Shown here piece by piece: positions 38,298 through 47,276 of a DNA stretch of 64,000 bases. Numbering within the stretch: position 1 is the stretch's first letter; the number at the start of each line of letters is the position of its first letter. The notes under the pieces are model-generated. The model made no database searches. It saw nothing but the letters and a program-made list of their open reading frames with translations, and was not told the DNA's origin. This DNA comes from Solimonas sp. SE-A11. Lineage in GTDB: Bacteria > Pseudomonadota > Gammaproteobacteria > Nevskiales > Nevskiaceae. A program made the translations under genes and the position numbers. The DNA lies in contig NZ_JAUASX010000018.1 in assembly GCF_030345715.1 (NCBI RefSeq), forward strand, positions 54,770-118,769, written 5' to 3'.

Positions 38298-38313
38298 ATT
38301 GGAAGATTCGAGC

Positions 38314-38562
38314 ATGGTAACCATCCGTCTTGCCCGTGCCGGCGCGAAGAAGCGCCCGTTCTACCACGTCGTGGCGACCGAGAAGAGCAGCGCCCGTGAC
38401 GGCCGCTTCATCGAGCGCCTGGGCCACTACAACCCGAACGCCAGCGGCGCCGAGCAGAAGCTCGTCGTTGACCTCGGCCGTGTCGCGCATTACCAGAAGA
38501 ACGGTGCGCAGACCTCCGACCGCGTTGCGTTCCTGCTGAAGTCGGCCGCCAAGGCCGCCTAA
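38314..38562 (+). CDS. rpsP: 30S ribosomal protein bS16
   Basis: 82 residues, [20 protein letters not shown] at the N-terminus, the standard bS16 start; length is normal. It binds the 5' and central domains of 16S rRNA. The ATG at 38314 is preferred to a TTG 15 bp upstream because it matches the family start exactly. First gene of the rpsP-rimM-trmD-rplS operon. Confidence 0.98.
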   Translation: MVTIRLARAGAKKRPFYHVVATEKSSARDGRFIERLGHYNPNASGAEQKLVVDLGRVAHYQKNGAQTSDRVAFLLKSAAKAA

Positions 38563-38566
38563 GGCC

Positions 38567-39094
38567 ATGACGGCACGCCGGGTGACGCTGGGCCGCGTCG
38601 CCGGGGTTCACGGTGTGAGGGGCGGGATCAAGGTCTGGTCCCTTACCCGACCCATCGAGAACATTTTCGAGTACCGCCGCTGGTGGATTGCCCACGATGC
38701 GGGATTCGAGGCCAAAGTGCTGGAGACTCACACGCACGCGCGTTCCCTGGTGGTCTACATCAGTGGGGCGGACGGGCAGCCGATCACGGATCGCGACATC
38801 GCCGCAGGGCTGATGGGAGCGGAAATCCAGGTGGATCGGGAGGCGATGCCGAGGCTGCCCAAGGGGCAGTACTACTGGTTCGACCTGCTCGGCGTGAAGG
38901 TGGAAAGCACCCTGGGCGTAGCGCTCGGGCAGGTCGAGGACATGACCAGCAACGGCGCCCAGGATGTGATGGTGCTGCGGGACGGCGACAAGGAACGGAT
39001 GATTCCTTTCGTCAAGGAGCACATCGTCAAGGAGGTGGATCTGGAAGCGGGCCGCATCGTCTGCGACTGGCATCCGGACTACGATGAAAATTGA
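38567..39094 (+). CDS. rimM: Ribosome maturation factor RimM
   Basis: 175 residues: an N-terminal RimM domain (VTLGRVAGVHGVRGGIKVWS) and a C-terminal PRC-barrel (about 95-170, with QYYWFDLLGVKV and IPFVKEHIVKEVDLEAGRIV). It assists maturation of the 30S head and binds uS19. Starts 4 bp after rpsP and overlaps trmD by 11 bp. Confidence 0.97.
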   Translation: MTARRVTLGRVAGVHGVRGGIKVWSLTRPIENIFEYRRWWIAHDAGFEAKVLETHTHARSLVVYISGADGQPITDRDIAAGLMGAEIQVDREAMPRLPKGQYYWFDLLGVKVESTLGVALGQVEDMTSNGAQDVMVLRDGDKERMIPFVKEHIVKEVDLEAGRIVCDWHPDYDEN

Positions 39095-39821
39095 AGTCCT
39101 GACGCTGTTCCCCGAATGGGTGGAGCAGGTCACGCAGCACGGCATGCCGCGGATCGCGGTGGACCGGGGAAAGCTGCAGCTGGCGACGCGCAACCTGCGC
39201 GACTACAGCACGAACAAGTGGCGCAAGGTCGATGACCGGCCTTACGGCGGCGGTCCCGGCATGGTGATGGAAGCCGAGCCGCTGGCCAACGCGATCCGCG
39301 ATGCCAAGGCATCGACGGAGGCGGCGAGGGTGGTGTACCTGTCGCCGCAGGGCGAGCGTTTCGACCAGCGATGGGCGGAGCGCCTGTCGCAGGAAGCGGG
39401 GCTGGTGTTGCTGTGCGGGCGGTACGAGGGGCTCGACGAGCGCCTGATCCGCTCGGAAGTGGATTTCGAGTTGTCGCTGGGCGATTTCGTGATGTCCGGT
39501 GGCGAGCTGGCGGCGATGGTGGTGGTGGACGCGATCGCGCGGCTGCTGCCCGGGGTGCTGGGGCACGAGGGTTCGGCGGCTGCCGACTCCTTCTCCAGCG
39601 GCCTGCTGGACCATCCGCACTACACGCGGCCCGAAGAGTGGCGCGGGGAGCGGGTGCCGGACGTGCTGCTGGGGGGGGACCACGCCAAGGTGGCGCGGTG
39701 GCGGTTGAAGCAGGCGCTGGGGCAGACCTGGCTCAAGCGGCCCGACCTGCTGGACGGGCTGGAGCTGGACAAGAATCTAGAGGTGCTGTTGCGGGAATTC
39801 ATCTCGGAACAGCGAACATAA
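39084..39821 (+). CDS. trmD: tRNA (guanine-N1-)-methyltransferase TrmD
   Basis: 245 residues, a SPOUT knotted methyltransferase that methylates G37 of tRNAs reading CNN and some other codons. Motifs seen: MKIEVLTLFPEW at the start, RPYGGGPGMVME, LLCGRYEGLDERLI and SLGDFVMSGGELAAM (AdoMet-binding knot and catalytic Asp region). Normal length. Its start lies inside the rimM end. Confidence 0.98.
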   Translation: MKIEVLTLFPEWVEQVTQHGMPRIAVDRGKLQLATRNLRDYSTNKWRKVDDRPYGGGPGMVMEAEPLANAIRDAKASTEAARVVYLSPQGERFDQRWAERLSQEAGLVLLCGRYEGLDERLIRSEVDFELSLGDFVMSGGELAAMVVVDAIARLLPGVLGHEGSAAADSFSSGLLDHPHYTRPEEWRGERVPDVLLGGDHAKVARWRLKQALGQTWLKRPDLLDGLELDKNLEVLLREFISEQRT

Positions 39822-39836
39822 GTGAGGTAGCTGACG

Positions 39837-40190
39837 ATGAATGCGAACAAGATCATTGCTGCGGTCGAAGCGGAGCAGATGACCAAGACGGTCCCGGACT
39901 TTGGTCCTGGCGACACGGTCGAGGTCAAGGTGAAGGTGAAGGAAGGCGACCGCGAGCGTCTGCAGGCTTTCGAAGGCGTCGTCATCGCCATCAAGAGCCG
40001 CGGCCTGCACTCCGCGTTCACCGTGCGCAAGACCAGCCACGGCGAAGGCGTGGAGCGCGTGTTCCAGACCTACAGCCCGCAGGTTGCCGACATCGTGGTG
40101 AAGCGCCGCGGTGACGTGCGCCGCGCCAAGCTGTACTACCTGCGCAACCTGTCGGGCCGCGCCGCCCGTATCGCCGAGAAGCTGGATTAA
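39837..40190 (+). CDS. rplS: 50S ribosomal protein bL19
   Basis: 117 residues with the bL19 signatures [20 protein letters not shown] and [20 protein letters not shown]. It sits at the 30S-50S interface. Last gene of the operon, followed by two hairpins, the second a strong terminator. Confidence 0.98.
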   Translation: MNANKIIAAVEAEQMTKTVPDFGPGDTVEVKVKVKEGDRERLQAFEGVVIAIKSRGLHSAFTVRKTSHGEGVERVFQTYSPQVADIVVKRRGDVRRAKLYYLRNLSGRAARIAEKLD

Positions 40191-40242
40191 TCCAGCTTCC
40201 AGGGCGCATCGCGCCCTGGTTTGGCGGTAGCAGGAAGCATCC

Positions 40243-40275
40243 AAAGCCCGTGGCCGTCCGGCCACGGGCTTTTTG
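40243..40275 (+). terminator. Rho-independent terminator after rplS
   Basis: AAAGCCCGTGGCC-GTCC-GGCCACGGGCTTTTT: a 13-bp perfect stem with T-run. A smaller hairpin (CAGGGCGC-AT-GCGCCCTG) lies just upstream at about 40199-40219. Confidence 0.93.
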
Positions 40276-40426
40276 CGTCTGCTGTCCGGCCATGGATGCG
40301 CGCTGTGATGCCCGTCACTTGGTCCCGGCGGCCTCGCCTTGCGGTTATGTTTGTGACAGTTCTAATATCCGCTGCGGCCCTTATTCAGGTCCGAGCCGGT
40401 ATAACCCACTGAGGGAGATCAAAATC

Positions 40427-40903
40427 ATGAAGAAGCTGGTTCTGGGTGCGATTCTTGTCGTTGCGTCGTCGTCTGCTTTCGCGGAGGCCCCGGGCGGCCC
40501 GAATTGCGGCTGGGGCAACATGTTGTTCAAGGGGCAGTCGGGCTTCGCCCCGCACTTCCTGGCGTCCACCACCAACGGTACCTCGGGTAATGCCACCTTC
40601 GGCATGACCACCGGCACCAACGGCTGCTCGGTCGACGGCAAGCTGACCTACGGCGGCAAGGAGATGGTCGGCGCGATGTTCGACGAATTCTCCGCTGACG
40701 TGGCGGTGGGCCAGGGCGAGGCGCTCAATGCCGTCGCCGTTGCCTACGGCGTCTCCAAGGAAGACCGCGCGGCCTTCGCTGCGCTGGCTCACAACAACTT
40801 CTCCGTCCTGTTCCCGAGCGAGAATGTGACGGCCGACGAAGTCACCGCCAGCCTCGAGTCGCTGATGAAGTCCGACGCCACGCTGTCGAAGTACGTCATC
40901 TGA
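40427..40903 (+). CDS. DUF3015-family secreted protein
   Basis: 158 residues with a clear signal peptide (MKKLVLGAILVVASSSAFAE). The mature part (NCGWGNMLFKGQSGFAPHFL, then an Asn/Thr/Gly-rich stretch with one further Cys, then KYVI at the end) matches the DUF3015 family of periplasmic or outer-membrane-associated proteins of unknown function. The two cysteines could form a disulfide. Good ribosome-binding site (GAGGGAG). A single-gene unit between two terminators. Confidence 0.85.
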   Translation: MKKLVLGAILVVASSSAFAEAPGGPNCGWGNMLFKGQSGFAPHFLASTTNGTSGNATFGMTTGTNGCSVDGKLTYGGKEMVGAMFDEFSADVAVGQGEALNAVAVAYGVSKEDRAAFAALAHNNFSVLFPSENVTADEVTASLESLMKSDATLSKYVI

Positions 40904-40948
40904 TCCCTGTGACGGCCGCCTCCGGGCGGCTGTCCCATGATCGGCATG

Positions 40949-40982
40949 GGCCCGGTATCGCAGGATGCCGGGCCTTTTCTTT
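40949..40982 (+). terminator. Rho-independent terminator after the DUF3015 gene
   Basis: GGCCCGG and CCGGGCC arms with a short internal extension, followed by TTTTCTTT. Confidence 0.85.
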
Positions 40983-40996
40983 GAACGCCTGATGCA

Positions 40997-42871
40997 ATGC
41001 GCCACCTGACGCTTGTTCCTCTCCTGATCGTTCTCCTGTTCCTGCCGGTGTCGCCTGCACGTGCGGCAGATGACGCCTGGGCCCAGGCCCAGGCGCTTGA
41101 GCTGTGGCAGCGCAACGAATGGCGCAAGCTGGTCCACTACAAGCCGGGCAAGTGGCCCGGAAGCTGGAGCAGCCAGGCGGACGATTCCCGTTTCTTCCTG
41201 GCGGCTGACGGTGACTCCAACCCGCGCGCGGAACTGCAGGCCACACTGGAGGCCTTCACCGCGCCCGCCGAGCTGGGTAACGAGCACGCGCAATGCCGTT
41301 TCGTCGCCCGCCTGGCCTGGCTGCGCCGTGAACTGGCGCTGGGCGAGTTGCCGCAGCCCGACTGCGCCGAATACCGGGAGTTCCGCTCGCTGGTGCAGGC
41401 GACGCAGGCGGTGCTGGTATTCCCCTCGTATTACCTGAACAGTCCTTCTTCGATGTTCGGCCACACCCTGTTGCGGCTGGACTCGGGCGCCGCCGACGGC
41501 GGTGCCGAATACCTGTCCTTCGCCGCCAACTTCGGAGCCCTGGTGGACCCGGGCGACAACAGCCTGTTCTACGCCTTCCGCGGCCTGACCGGCGGATATC
41601 GCGGCCAGTTCGAGGTGGACCAGTACTACAAGAAAATCCGCGAGTACAACCACGGTGAAAACCGTGACATCTGGGAGTATCCGCTCAACCTGAGCGCCGA
41701 GGAAACCGGGCGCCTGGTCGAGCATCTGTGGGAACTGCGCAAGATCAATTTCGCGTACTACTTCTTCGACGAGAATTGCTCCTATCGCATCCTGGAACTG
41801 CTTGAGGTCGCCCGCCCGGGCCTGGACCTTACCAGCGGGTTTCCGCTGACGGCCATTCCGATCGACACCGTGCGCGCCGTGCAGGATGCAGGCCTGGTGC
41901 GCGACAAGCATTTCCGGCCGGCGCAGGGCACGGTGCTCAAGCAGCGCCTGGACGACATGCCGCCGGAGCTGTATCCGCTGGTCATCCAGGTGAGCGCGCA
42001 CCCGGAGCGCCTGGATTCCGCCGAACTGCGCGCGCTGGACCCGGTCCTGCGCGCACGCCTGATCGAAGCTGCCTACAAGTACCTGCGCTACAAGCAGACC
42101 GGTGAGGAGCGCGATCCGGAGATCGCACAACGCAGCTTCCGGCTGTTGCAGGCCATGCAGGCCCACGCGCCGGAACTGGCGCAGACCCAGGCCCCGGTCG
42201 AGCCCGCCGCGTCACCGGACATGAGCCACGGCAGCCGTCGCCTGTCGGCGGGCGTCTGGCGCGAGGAGCGCCAGGACTACCTGACCCTGGGCCTGCGGAT
42301 GTCGCTGCACAGCCTGCCGGAGAACCGTGCTGGCTTTCCCGCCGGGGCGCAGATCAACATCGGCAACCTCGAACTGCGTGTCGAGGACGACGGCGAGGTG
42401 GACATCAATCGCCTGGACCTGGTCGACATCCTGTCGCTGAGTCCGCGTGATCGCTTCTTCAAGCCCCTGTCCTGGGCCGTGAACACCGGCGTGGAGCGGC
42501 AATGGGCCGGCGGCCGTGAGCATCGCGTGGCTCAGGTCAACGGTGGCGTGGGAGCCACGCGGACCTTGTGGGCGGACAATCGCGTCTACGGCCTGTTCAC
42601 CGGCCGCCTGGAGCACAACCACGGGTTCGAGGACCCGTTGCAGCCCGCGATCGGCGCGCGCGGCGGGCTGCTGCTGGGGGGCGGCAAGCTGACGGCCGTA
42701 TGGGAGGCGGGCGTGGATCAGTTCGCCAACGGCCAGACCCGCACACGCGTGGACCTGCAGCAGAACTTGCGCCTGTCGCGCAACCAGGCCCTGCACCTGC
42801 AGTTGCTGTGGCGTGACCAGCGGCCGGACGACACCCTGGCCGTCGGCCTGCGCTACCAGTACTACTATTGA
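40997..42871 (+). CDS. DUF4105 (Lnb N-terminal periplasmic domain) outer-membrane protein
   Basis: 624 residues: signal peptide (about 1-24), a DUF4105/Lnb_N domain (about 130-320, with YYLNSPSSMFGHTLLRLDSG and FDENCSYRILELLEVARPG; the Ser/His/Cys positions resemble a papain-like NlpC-type fold) and a C-terminal half (about 415-624) of alternating strands with even-odd hydrophobicity that ends RYQYYY, as outer-membrane barrels do. The function of the family is not established; an enzymatic domain in the periplasm tethered by a barrel is the inferred layout. The downstream hydrolase gene begins 23 bp after its stop. Confidence 0.8.
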   Translation: MRHLTLVPLLIVLLFLPVSPARAADDAWAQAQALELWQRNEWRKLVHYKPGKWPGSWSSQADDSRFFLAADGDSNPRAELQATLEAFTAPAELGNEHAQCRFVARLAWLRRELALGELPQPDCAEYREFRSLVQATQAVLVFPSYYLNSPSSMFGHTLLRLDSGAADGGAEYLSFAANFGALVDPGDNSLFYAFRGLTGGYRGQFEVDQYYKKIREYNHGENRDIWEYPLNLSAEETGRLVEHLWELRKINFAYYFFDENCSYRILELLEVARPGLDLTSGFPLTAIPIDTVRAVQDAGLVRDKHFRPAQGTVLKQRLDDMPPELYPLVIQVSAHPERLDSAELRALDPVLRARLIEAAYKYLRYKQTGEERDPEIAQRSFRLLQAMQAHAPELAQTQAPVEPAASPDMSHGSRRLSAGVWREERQDYLTLGLRMSLHSLPENRAGFPAGAQINIGNLELRVEDDGEVDINRLDLVDILSLSPRDRFFKPLSWAVNTGVERQWAGGREHRVAQVNGGVGATRTLWADNRVYGLFTGRLEHNHGFEDPLQPAIGARGGLLLGGGKLTAVWEAGVDQFANGQTRTRVDLQQNLRLSRNQALHLQLLWRDQRPDDTLAVGLRYQYYY

Positions 42872-42894
42872 GCCTGGGGCGCCGGGTGACGCGC

Positions 42895-43770
42895 ATGAAC
42901 CGCCTGCTCCTTGTGCCGCGCCGCAGATTCCATGCCCTGATCCTTCTGTGGCTGAGCCTGGCATTGAGTGGCTGCACCGGACTGTTCCTGTATCCGGACC
43001 GCGTGCGGCACCTGCCGGACCGGGCGATTGGCACGCCCGCCGAGGAGCAGTGGATTCCCGCGCAGGACGGCAGCCGGATGCACGCCCTGTTCCTTCCGGC
43101 GCAGGGGCCCCGACGGGCAACGGTGCTGTTCCTGCACGGCAATGCCGAGAACCTCAGTTCGCACGTGCACGCAGTGAGCTGGCTACCGGCGCAGGGCTAT
43201 GCCGTGCTGGCGCTCGACTACCGCGGATTCGGCTTGTCCGAGGGCCGCGCCAATGTCGACGCCATCCACCAGGACGCCGCCGTGGCGCTGGCCTGGCTGT
43301 TGGCGCAGGAGCCCACCGCCACCGGCCCGCTGATCGTCTACGGCCAGAGCCTGGGAGGATCGGTGGCCATTCGCCTGGTGGCGCAGGCCGATGCCGTGCA
43401 GCGCCAGCGCATCGCCGCGCTGATCGCCGACAGTGCCTTCTCCAGCTACCGTGGTATCGCGCGCGAGAAGCTGGCGCAGGTCTGGCTGACCTGGCCACTT
43501 CAGGCGCCGCTGTCGCTGCTGATCTCCAACCGCTACTCCGCAGTGGACGTCGTCGATCGCATCGGCCCGATCCCCCTGCTGCTGCTCCATGGCGAGAACG
43601 ATGTCGTGGTGCCTTTCAGCCACTCGCAGCGGTTGTATGCCGAGGCCCGGGAGCCCAAGGAAATCTGGCTGATCCCCGGCGGCCAGCATATCGACCTGAC
43701 GCGCCGCGAGTCGGTGCGCCAGAGGCTGTTGCAGTACCTGGATACGGCAGCCGGAAAAGCCGCTCCTTGA
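42895..43770 (+). CDS. Alpha/beta hydrolase lipoprotein (BEM46/YfhR-like)
   Basis: 291 residues. The signal sequence ends in a lipobox (ALSGC, about residues 22-26), so it is membrane-anchored in the periplasm. Hydrolase motifs: VLFLHGNAEN (oxyanion hole, about 85), YGQSLGGSVA (nucleophile elbow, Ser about 160), HGENDVVVPF (Asp) and GGQHID (His): a full catalytic triad. The substrate is unknown; an ester or thioester is likely. The frame is open to a TTG at 42868, but the ATG at 42895 gives a normal signal peptide. Confidence 0.85.
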   Translation: MNRLLLVPRRRFHALILLWLSLALSGCTGLFLYPDRVRHLPDRAIGTPAEEQWIPAQDGSRMHALFLPAQGPRRATVLFLHGNAENLSSHVHAVSWLPAQGYAVLALDYRGFGLSEGRANVDAIHQDAAVALAWLLAQEPTATGPLIVYGQSLGGSVAIRLVAQADAVQRQRIAALIADSAFSSYRGIAREKLAQVWLTWPLQAPLSLLISNRYSAVDVVDRIGPIPLLLLHGENDVVVPFSHSQRLYAEAREPKEIWLIPGGQHIDLTRRESVRQRLLQYLDTAAGKAAP

Positions 43771-43806
43771 AGGAGCCAGGCCCTGACGCCATTGCCGCGG
43801 ACGGGG

Positions 43807-43834
43807 CTTGATTGTGTTTTGGGCGACCGCATAA
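43807..43834 (+). promoter_or_regulatory. Sigma-32 (heat-shock)-like promoter of htpG
   Basis: CTTGATT (43807-43813), a 13-bp spacer and CCGCATAA (43827-43834) resemble the RpoH consensus CTTGAAA - 13-15 bp - CCCCATNT. It lies 43 bp before the htpG start. Confidence 0.6.
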
Positions 43835-43876
43835 TCGGATTTGCCCGATCAACCCCATCACCACAAAGTACACGCC

Positions 43877-45754
43877 ATGACCACCGACACGCGCTCCGAG
43901 AAACGCGAGTTCCAGGCGGAAACCCGCCAGATCCTGCAGCTGATGATCCACTCCCTGTACTCGAACAAGGAAATCTTCCTGCGCGAGCTGATCTCCAATG
44001 CGTCCGACGCCTGCGACAAGCTGCGCTTCCTGGCCTTGAGCGATGCCAGCCTGCAGGGCGGTGACGAGCTGGCGGTGGAACTGGTGCCGGACGAGGCGGC
44101 CGGCACACTGACGATCCGCGATAACGGCATCGGCATGACACGCGAGGAGGTGATCGAGAATCTCGGCACCATCGCCCGTTCCGGCACGAAGAAATTCCTG
44201 GAGTCCCTGTCCGGCGACCAGAAGAAGGACTCGCAGCTGATCGGCCAGTTCGGCGTCGGCTTCTACTCGTCCTTCATCGTCGCCGACAAGGTCACGGTGC
44301 TGACCCTGCGCGCCGGGGCCACCGAGGCGGTGCGCTGGGAATCCGACGGCGAGGGTGAGTTCACCATCGAGCCGTCCTTCAAGCAGGACCGCGGCACCGA
44401 GGTGACCCTGCACCTGCGCGAGGAGGACAGGGACTTCCTGCAGTCCTGGCGCCTGCAGGCCATCGTCCGCAAGTATTCCGATCACATCGGCCTGCCGATC
44501 CGCCTGAAGAACGACAAGGGCGAAACCGAGACGCTGAACCAGGCCCGCGCCTTCTGGACCCGGCCCAAGTCCGAGCTCAAGGACGAGGACTACCAGCACT
44601 TCTACGAGCACCTCTCGCACGATCACCAGCCGCCGCTGACCTGGGCGCACAATCGTGTCGAGGGCGGCAGCCTGGAATACACCTCGCTGCTCTACATCCC
44701 TTCGCAGGCGGCCTTCGACCTCTGGGATCGCGAGCAGGGCCGCGGCGTGCAGCTCTACGTCAAGCGCGTCTTCATCATGGACAAGGCGGCGGAGCTGCTG
44801 CCGCCCTGGCTGCGCTTCGTGCGCGGCCTGGTCGACACCGCCGACCTGCCGCTCAACGTATCGCGCGAGCTGCTGCAGGGCAACCGCACGGTAGACAAAA
44901 TCCGCGCCGCGCTGGTCAAGCGCGTGCTCGACCTGCTGGAGGATCTCGCCGAGAAGCGCCCCGAGGATTACGCGAAGTTCTGGCAGGCCGTTGGCGTCGT
45001 GTTGAAGGAGGGCCTGGTCGAAGACCACGCCAACCAGGAACGCATCGCCAGGCTCTGCCGCTTCCACTCCACGGCGGAAACGACCGAACAGAAGGTCTCG
45101 TTGGCCGACTACATCGCCCGCATGCCGGAAGGCCAGGACAAGATCTACTACCTGAGCGCCGAGAGCCTGGCCGCCGCCAAGGGCAGCCCGCACCTGGAGG
45201 GCTTCCGCAAGCGTGGCTTCGAGGTGCTGCTGCTGAGCGACCGCATCGACGAGTGGGTGGTCGCGCACCTGACGCAATTCCGGGACAAGAAGCTGGAGTC
45301 GGTGGCGCGCGCCTCCAAGGACATCGAATCGAAGATCGAGACCGCCGACAAGGCGCGCCACGAGAGCGAGTATGCGGAAACCCTCAAGCGCCTCGGTGAG
45401 GTGCTGCAGGGGCGCATCGAGGCGGCGCGGCTGTCGGTGCGCCTCACTGAATCACCGGTCTGCCTGGTGGCCGGGGAGCAGGCGCTGTCGCGCCGCCTGG
45501 AAGAGATCCTGCGCAAGGCGGGCGAGGCCGTGCCCGGCAGCCTGCCGGTGCTGGAGCTGAATCCGGATCACGCCCTGGTGCAGCGTCTGCGCGACACCGC
45601 CGACGATGCGGCCTTCGCCGATCTGGCGGAGCTGCTGCTGGGCCAGGCCGTTCTGGCCGAGGGCGGTCAGTTGTCTGATCCCGCCGGCTTCGTGCAGCGG
45701 CTCAACCGCTTGCTGCTGGAGGGCGCAGGCCCTAGCCGGATCGTGCTGGGCTGA
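43877..45754 (+). CDS. htpG: Molecular chaperone HtpG (Hsp90)
   Basis: 625 residues. The N-terminal GHKL ATPase domain has [11 protein letters not shown] (ATP/Mg Asn), [20 protein letters not shown] and GQFGVGFYS (lid region); middle and C-terminal dimerisation domains follow at normal lengths. It remodels client proteins with DnaK. The ATG at 43877 matches the family start; an upstream in-frame ATG at 43841 is unlikely. Its last 23 bp overlap the convergent gene at 45732. Confidence 0.97.
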   Translation: MTTDTRSEKREFQAETRQILQLMIHSLYSNKEIFLRELISNASDACDKLRFLALSDASLQGGDELAVELVPDEAAGTLTIRDNGIGMTREEVIENLGTIARSGTKKFLESLSGDQKKDSQLIGQFGVGFYSSFIVADKVTVLTLRAGATEAVRWESDGEGEFTIEPSFKQDRGTEVTLHLREEDRDFLQSWRLQAIVRKYSDHIGLPIRLKNDKGETETLNQARAFWTRPKSELKDEDYQHFYEHLSHDHQPPLTWAHNRVEGGSLEYTSLLYIPSQAAFDLWDREQGRGVQLYVKRVFIMDKAAELLPPWLRFVRGLVDTADLPLNVSRELLQGNRTVDKIRAALVKRVLDLLEDLAEKRPEDYAKFWQAVGVVLKEGLVEDHANQERIARLCRFHSTAETTEQKVSLADYIARMPEGQDKIYYLSAESLAAAKGSPHLEGFRKRGFEVLLLSDRIDEWVVAHLTQFRDKKLESVARASKDIESKIETADKARHESEYAETLKRLGEVLQGRIEAARLSVRLTESPVCLVAGEQALSRRLEEILRKAGEAVPGSLPVLELNPDHALVQRLRDTADDAAFADLAELLLGQAVLAEGGQLSDPAGFVQRLNRLLLEGAGPSRIVLG

Positions 45755-46106
45755 CGCCCAGGGCCAGCAGCGGCCGGCAGGTCTCGAACAGCAGCTCATA
45801 GGACGCGCGCTCGGCGGCCATCGCCGAGCGTCGCTCCGCCAACGACAGGCGCGTCCCCGCCGCCCGATAGGACATGCTCACGCGCATGCGGAACATCGCT
45901 TGGCGGAGCTGCTTGGCCCGCCAGGGATGGGCACGCGGCATGGCGGCGGTACACTGCTCGATCAGCGCCAGGCTGCCTCCAGCCGGAGGTGGCGGCGGCA
46001 GCGGCCCCGCACCCGCCTGCAGGGACATCAGCGAAAGCGCTGCTCCGGCGAGCAACGCCGGCATGCGCTGGGACAACCTGTGGAACAGCCTGGAAGGGGG
46101 TTTCAT
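45732..46106 (-). CDS. Small secreted protein, paralogue A of a tandem pair
   Basis: 124 residues with a signal peptide (about 1-33), a Pro-run ([10 protein letters not shown]), then a helical domain: IEQCTAAMP ... [15 protein letters not shown] ... [20 protein letters not shown] ... CRPLL. It aligns over its whole mature length with the gene at 46233-46547, including two Cys that could pair. No known family is recognised. The stop lies within the 3' end of htpG (convergent, 23-bp overlap). Confidence 0.6.
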   Translation of the reverse strand: MKPPSRLFHRLSQRMPALLAGAALSLMSLQAGAGPLPPPPPAGGSLALIEQCTAAMPRAHPWRAKQLRQAMFRMRVSMSYRAAGTRLSLAERRSAMAAERASYELLFETCRPLLALGVSPARSG

Positions 46107-46196
46107 GAAACTCGGCCTGAAGCCCGGACTGTATACAGGTTAACCATTCATGTTGCACTGCACAATGGCCAAGGCGACAGGCGCGACGAGATTTAA

Positions 46197-46221
46197 TTAG
46201 TCATTTAAAATCAATGACTAA
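46197..46221. promoter_or_regulatory. 25-bp AT-rich palindrome between the two paralogues
   Basis: TTAGTCATT and AATGACTAA, perfect 9-bp arms 7 bp apart, in an AT-rich patch of a GC-rich region, 91 bp upstream of the minus-strand gene at 45732-46106 and just after the stop of its paralogue. It could be an operator or a transcript hairpin. Confidence 0.4.
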
Positions 46222-46232
46222 ATCCCGAATCT

Positions 46233-46547
46233 TCAGATCAGGAATGGCTTGCAGGCGGCCACGAGTTGCCGGTAGGCCCCTCGCTCGTTGGCGATGGCGG
46301 ACTGCTTTTCCTCGGCGGATAGCTGCCCGGGCGCCCGGCGCCAGGACAGGCTGAGCCGCAGGCGCAGCATCGCCTCGCGTGCGGCGCGCCGCCGCCGGCT
46401 ATCCGCCTGCGGCAGGGCCGTCTGGCACTGGGCCAGCAAGGCCACCGCCTGCGGCGGGCTGCCCGGCGGCGGTGCCGGCTGGGCCGCCAGCGCTAGCGGC
46501 AGCATCAGGCCGAGAAACAGGCAGGATAGTCGGGGCGCGAGGTTCAT
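46233..46547 (-). CDS. Small secreted protein, paralogue B of a tandem pair
   Basis: 104 residues: a signal peptide (MNLAPRLSCLFLGLMLPLAL), a Pro-rich linker (PAPPPGSPPQ) and a helical domain (LAQCQTALP ... AMLRLRLSLSWRRAPG ... LSAEEKQSAIANERGAYRQL ... CKPFL) that mirrors the neighbouring gene at 45732. The frame is open to 46811, but the ATG at 46547 starts a proper signal peptide and the longer version would overlap pgpA on the other strand. Confidence 0.6.
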   Translation of the reverse strand: MNLAPRLSCLFLGLMLPLALAAQPAPPPGSPPQAVALLAQCQTALPQADSRRRRAAREAMLRLRLSLSWRRAPGQLSAEEKQSAIANERGAYRQLVAACKPFLI

Positions 46548-46677
46548 GCTGGCGCCAGTATCCCAGGCCCGGAGCGCCCCGGCGATGGCGGACGGGGCCA
46601 GCCCATCGGCCTGCGTCGGCCGGTTGTCGCCGCTCTGCGCTAAGCTTTGCCGAAACTCATTGCGGATCAACGCACCC

Positions 46678-47220
46678 ATGGCCGAACCCCTGCCCAAGAC
46701 CAGTGCTTTCCCGCGCCCGCCGCGCGAACTGGTACTGACGACGCCGGAGCACTTCATCGCCTTCGGCTTCGGTGCCGGCTTGGCGCCCCAGGGGCCGGGC
46801 ACGGTGGGCACGCTGGTGGGCTTGCCGTTCTGGCTGATCCTGATGTGGCTGCCTGTCTGGGGCTTCGGTGCGGCCCTGCTGCTGCTGTTCCTGTTCGGCT
46901 GCTGGATCTGTGGCGAGAGTGCCCGCCTGCTGGGCGTGCACGACTACGGCGGTATCGTGTTCGACGAGATCGTCGGCTTCCTGATCGCCTGCCTGCCGCT
47001 GTTGCCGGCGCTGGGCCTGGTGCAGGGCCCGCGTGACATGGCGCTGGGGCTGCTGGCGGCCTTCGCGGTGTTCCGCCTGTTCGACATCCTCAAGCCCTGG
47101 CCGATCCGCGCCTTCGACCGCAGCGTCCACGGCGGCGTCGGCATCATGATCGACGACGTGCTGGCAGGCGTCTTCAGTGCCGCGGTGCTCTATGGCGGCA
47201 TATTGTTGCTGCAGCGGTAA
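46678..47220 (+). CDS. pgpA: Phosphatidylglycerophosphatase A
   Basis: 180 residues, inner-membrane PgpA: FIAFGFGAGLAPQGPGTVGT near the start, GGIVFDEIVGF with the acidic catalytic/metal residues, FDILKPWPIRAFDRSVHGGV and the terminal GIMIDDVLAGV. It removes the phosphate from phosphatidylglycerophosphate to give phosphatidylglycerol. Length is normal. The ATG at 46678 fits the family start. Confidence 0.95.
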   Translation: MAEPLPKTSAFPRPPRELVLTTPEHFIAFGFGAGLAPQGPGTVGTLVGLPFWLILMWLPVWGFGAALLLLFLFGCWICGESARLLGVHDYGGIVFDEIVGFLIACLPLLPALGLVQGPRDMALGLLAAFAVFRLFDILKPWPIRAFDRSVHGGVGIMIDDVLAGVFSAAVLYGGILLLQR

Positions 47221-47276
47221 GCTACGTTTTCCTTGAAAACCTCTTGGTCTGCGGACATTCTTCGCGGCAATGACGG

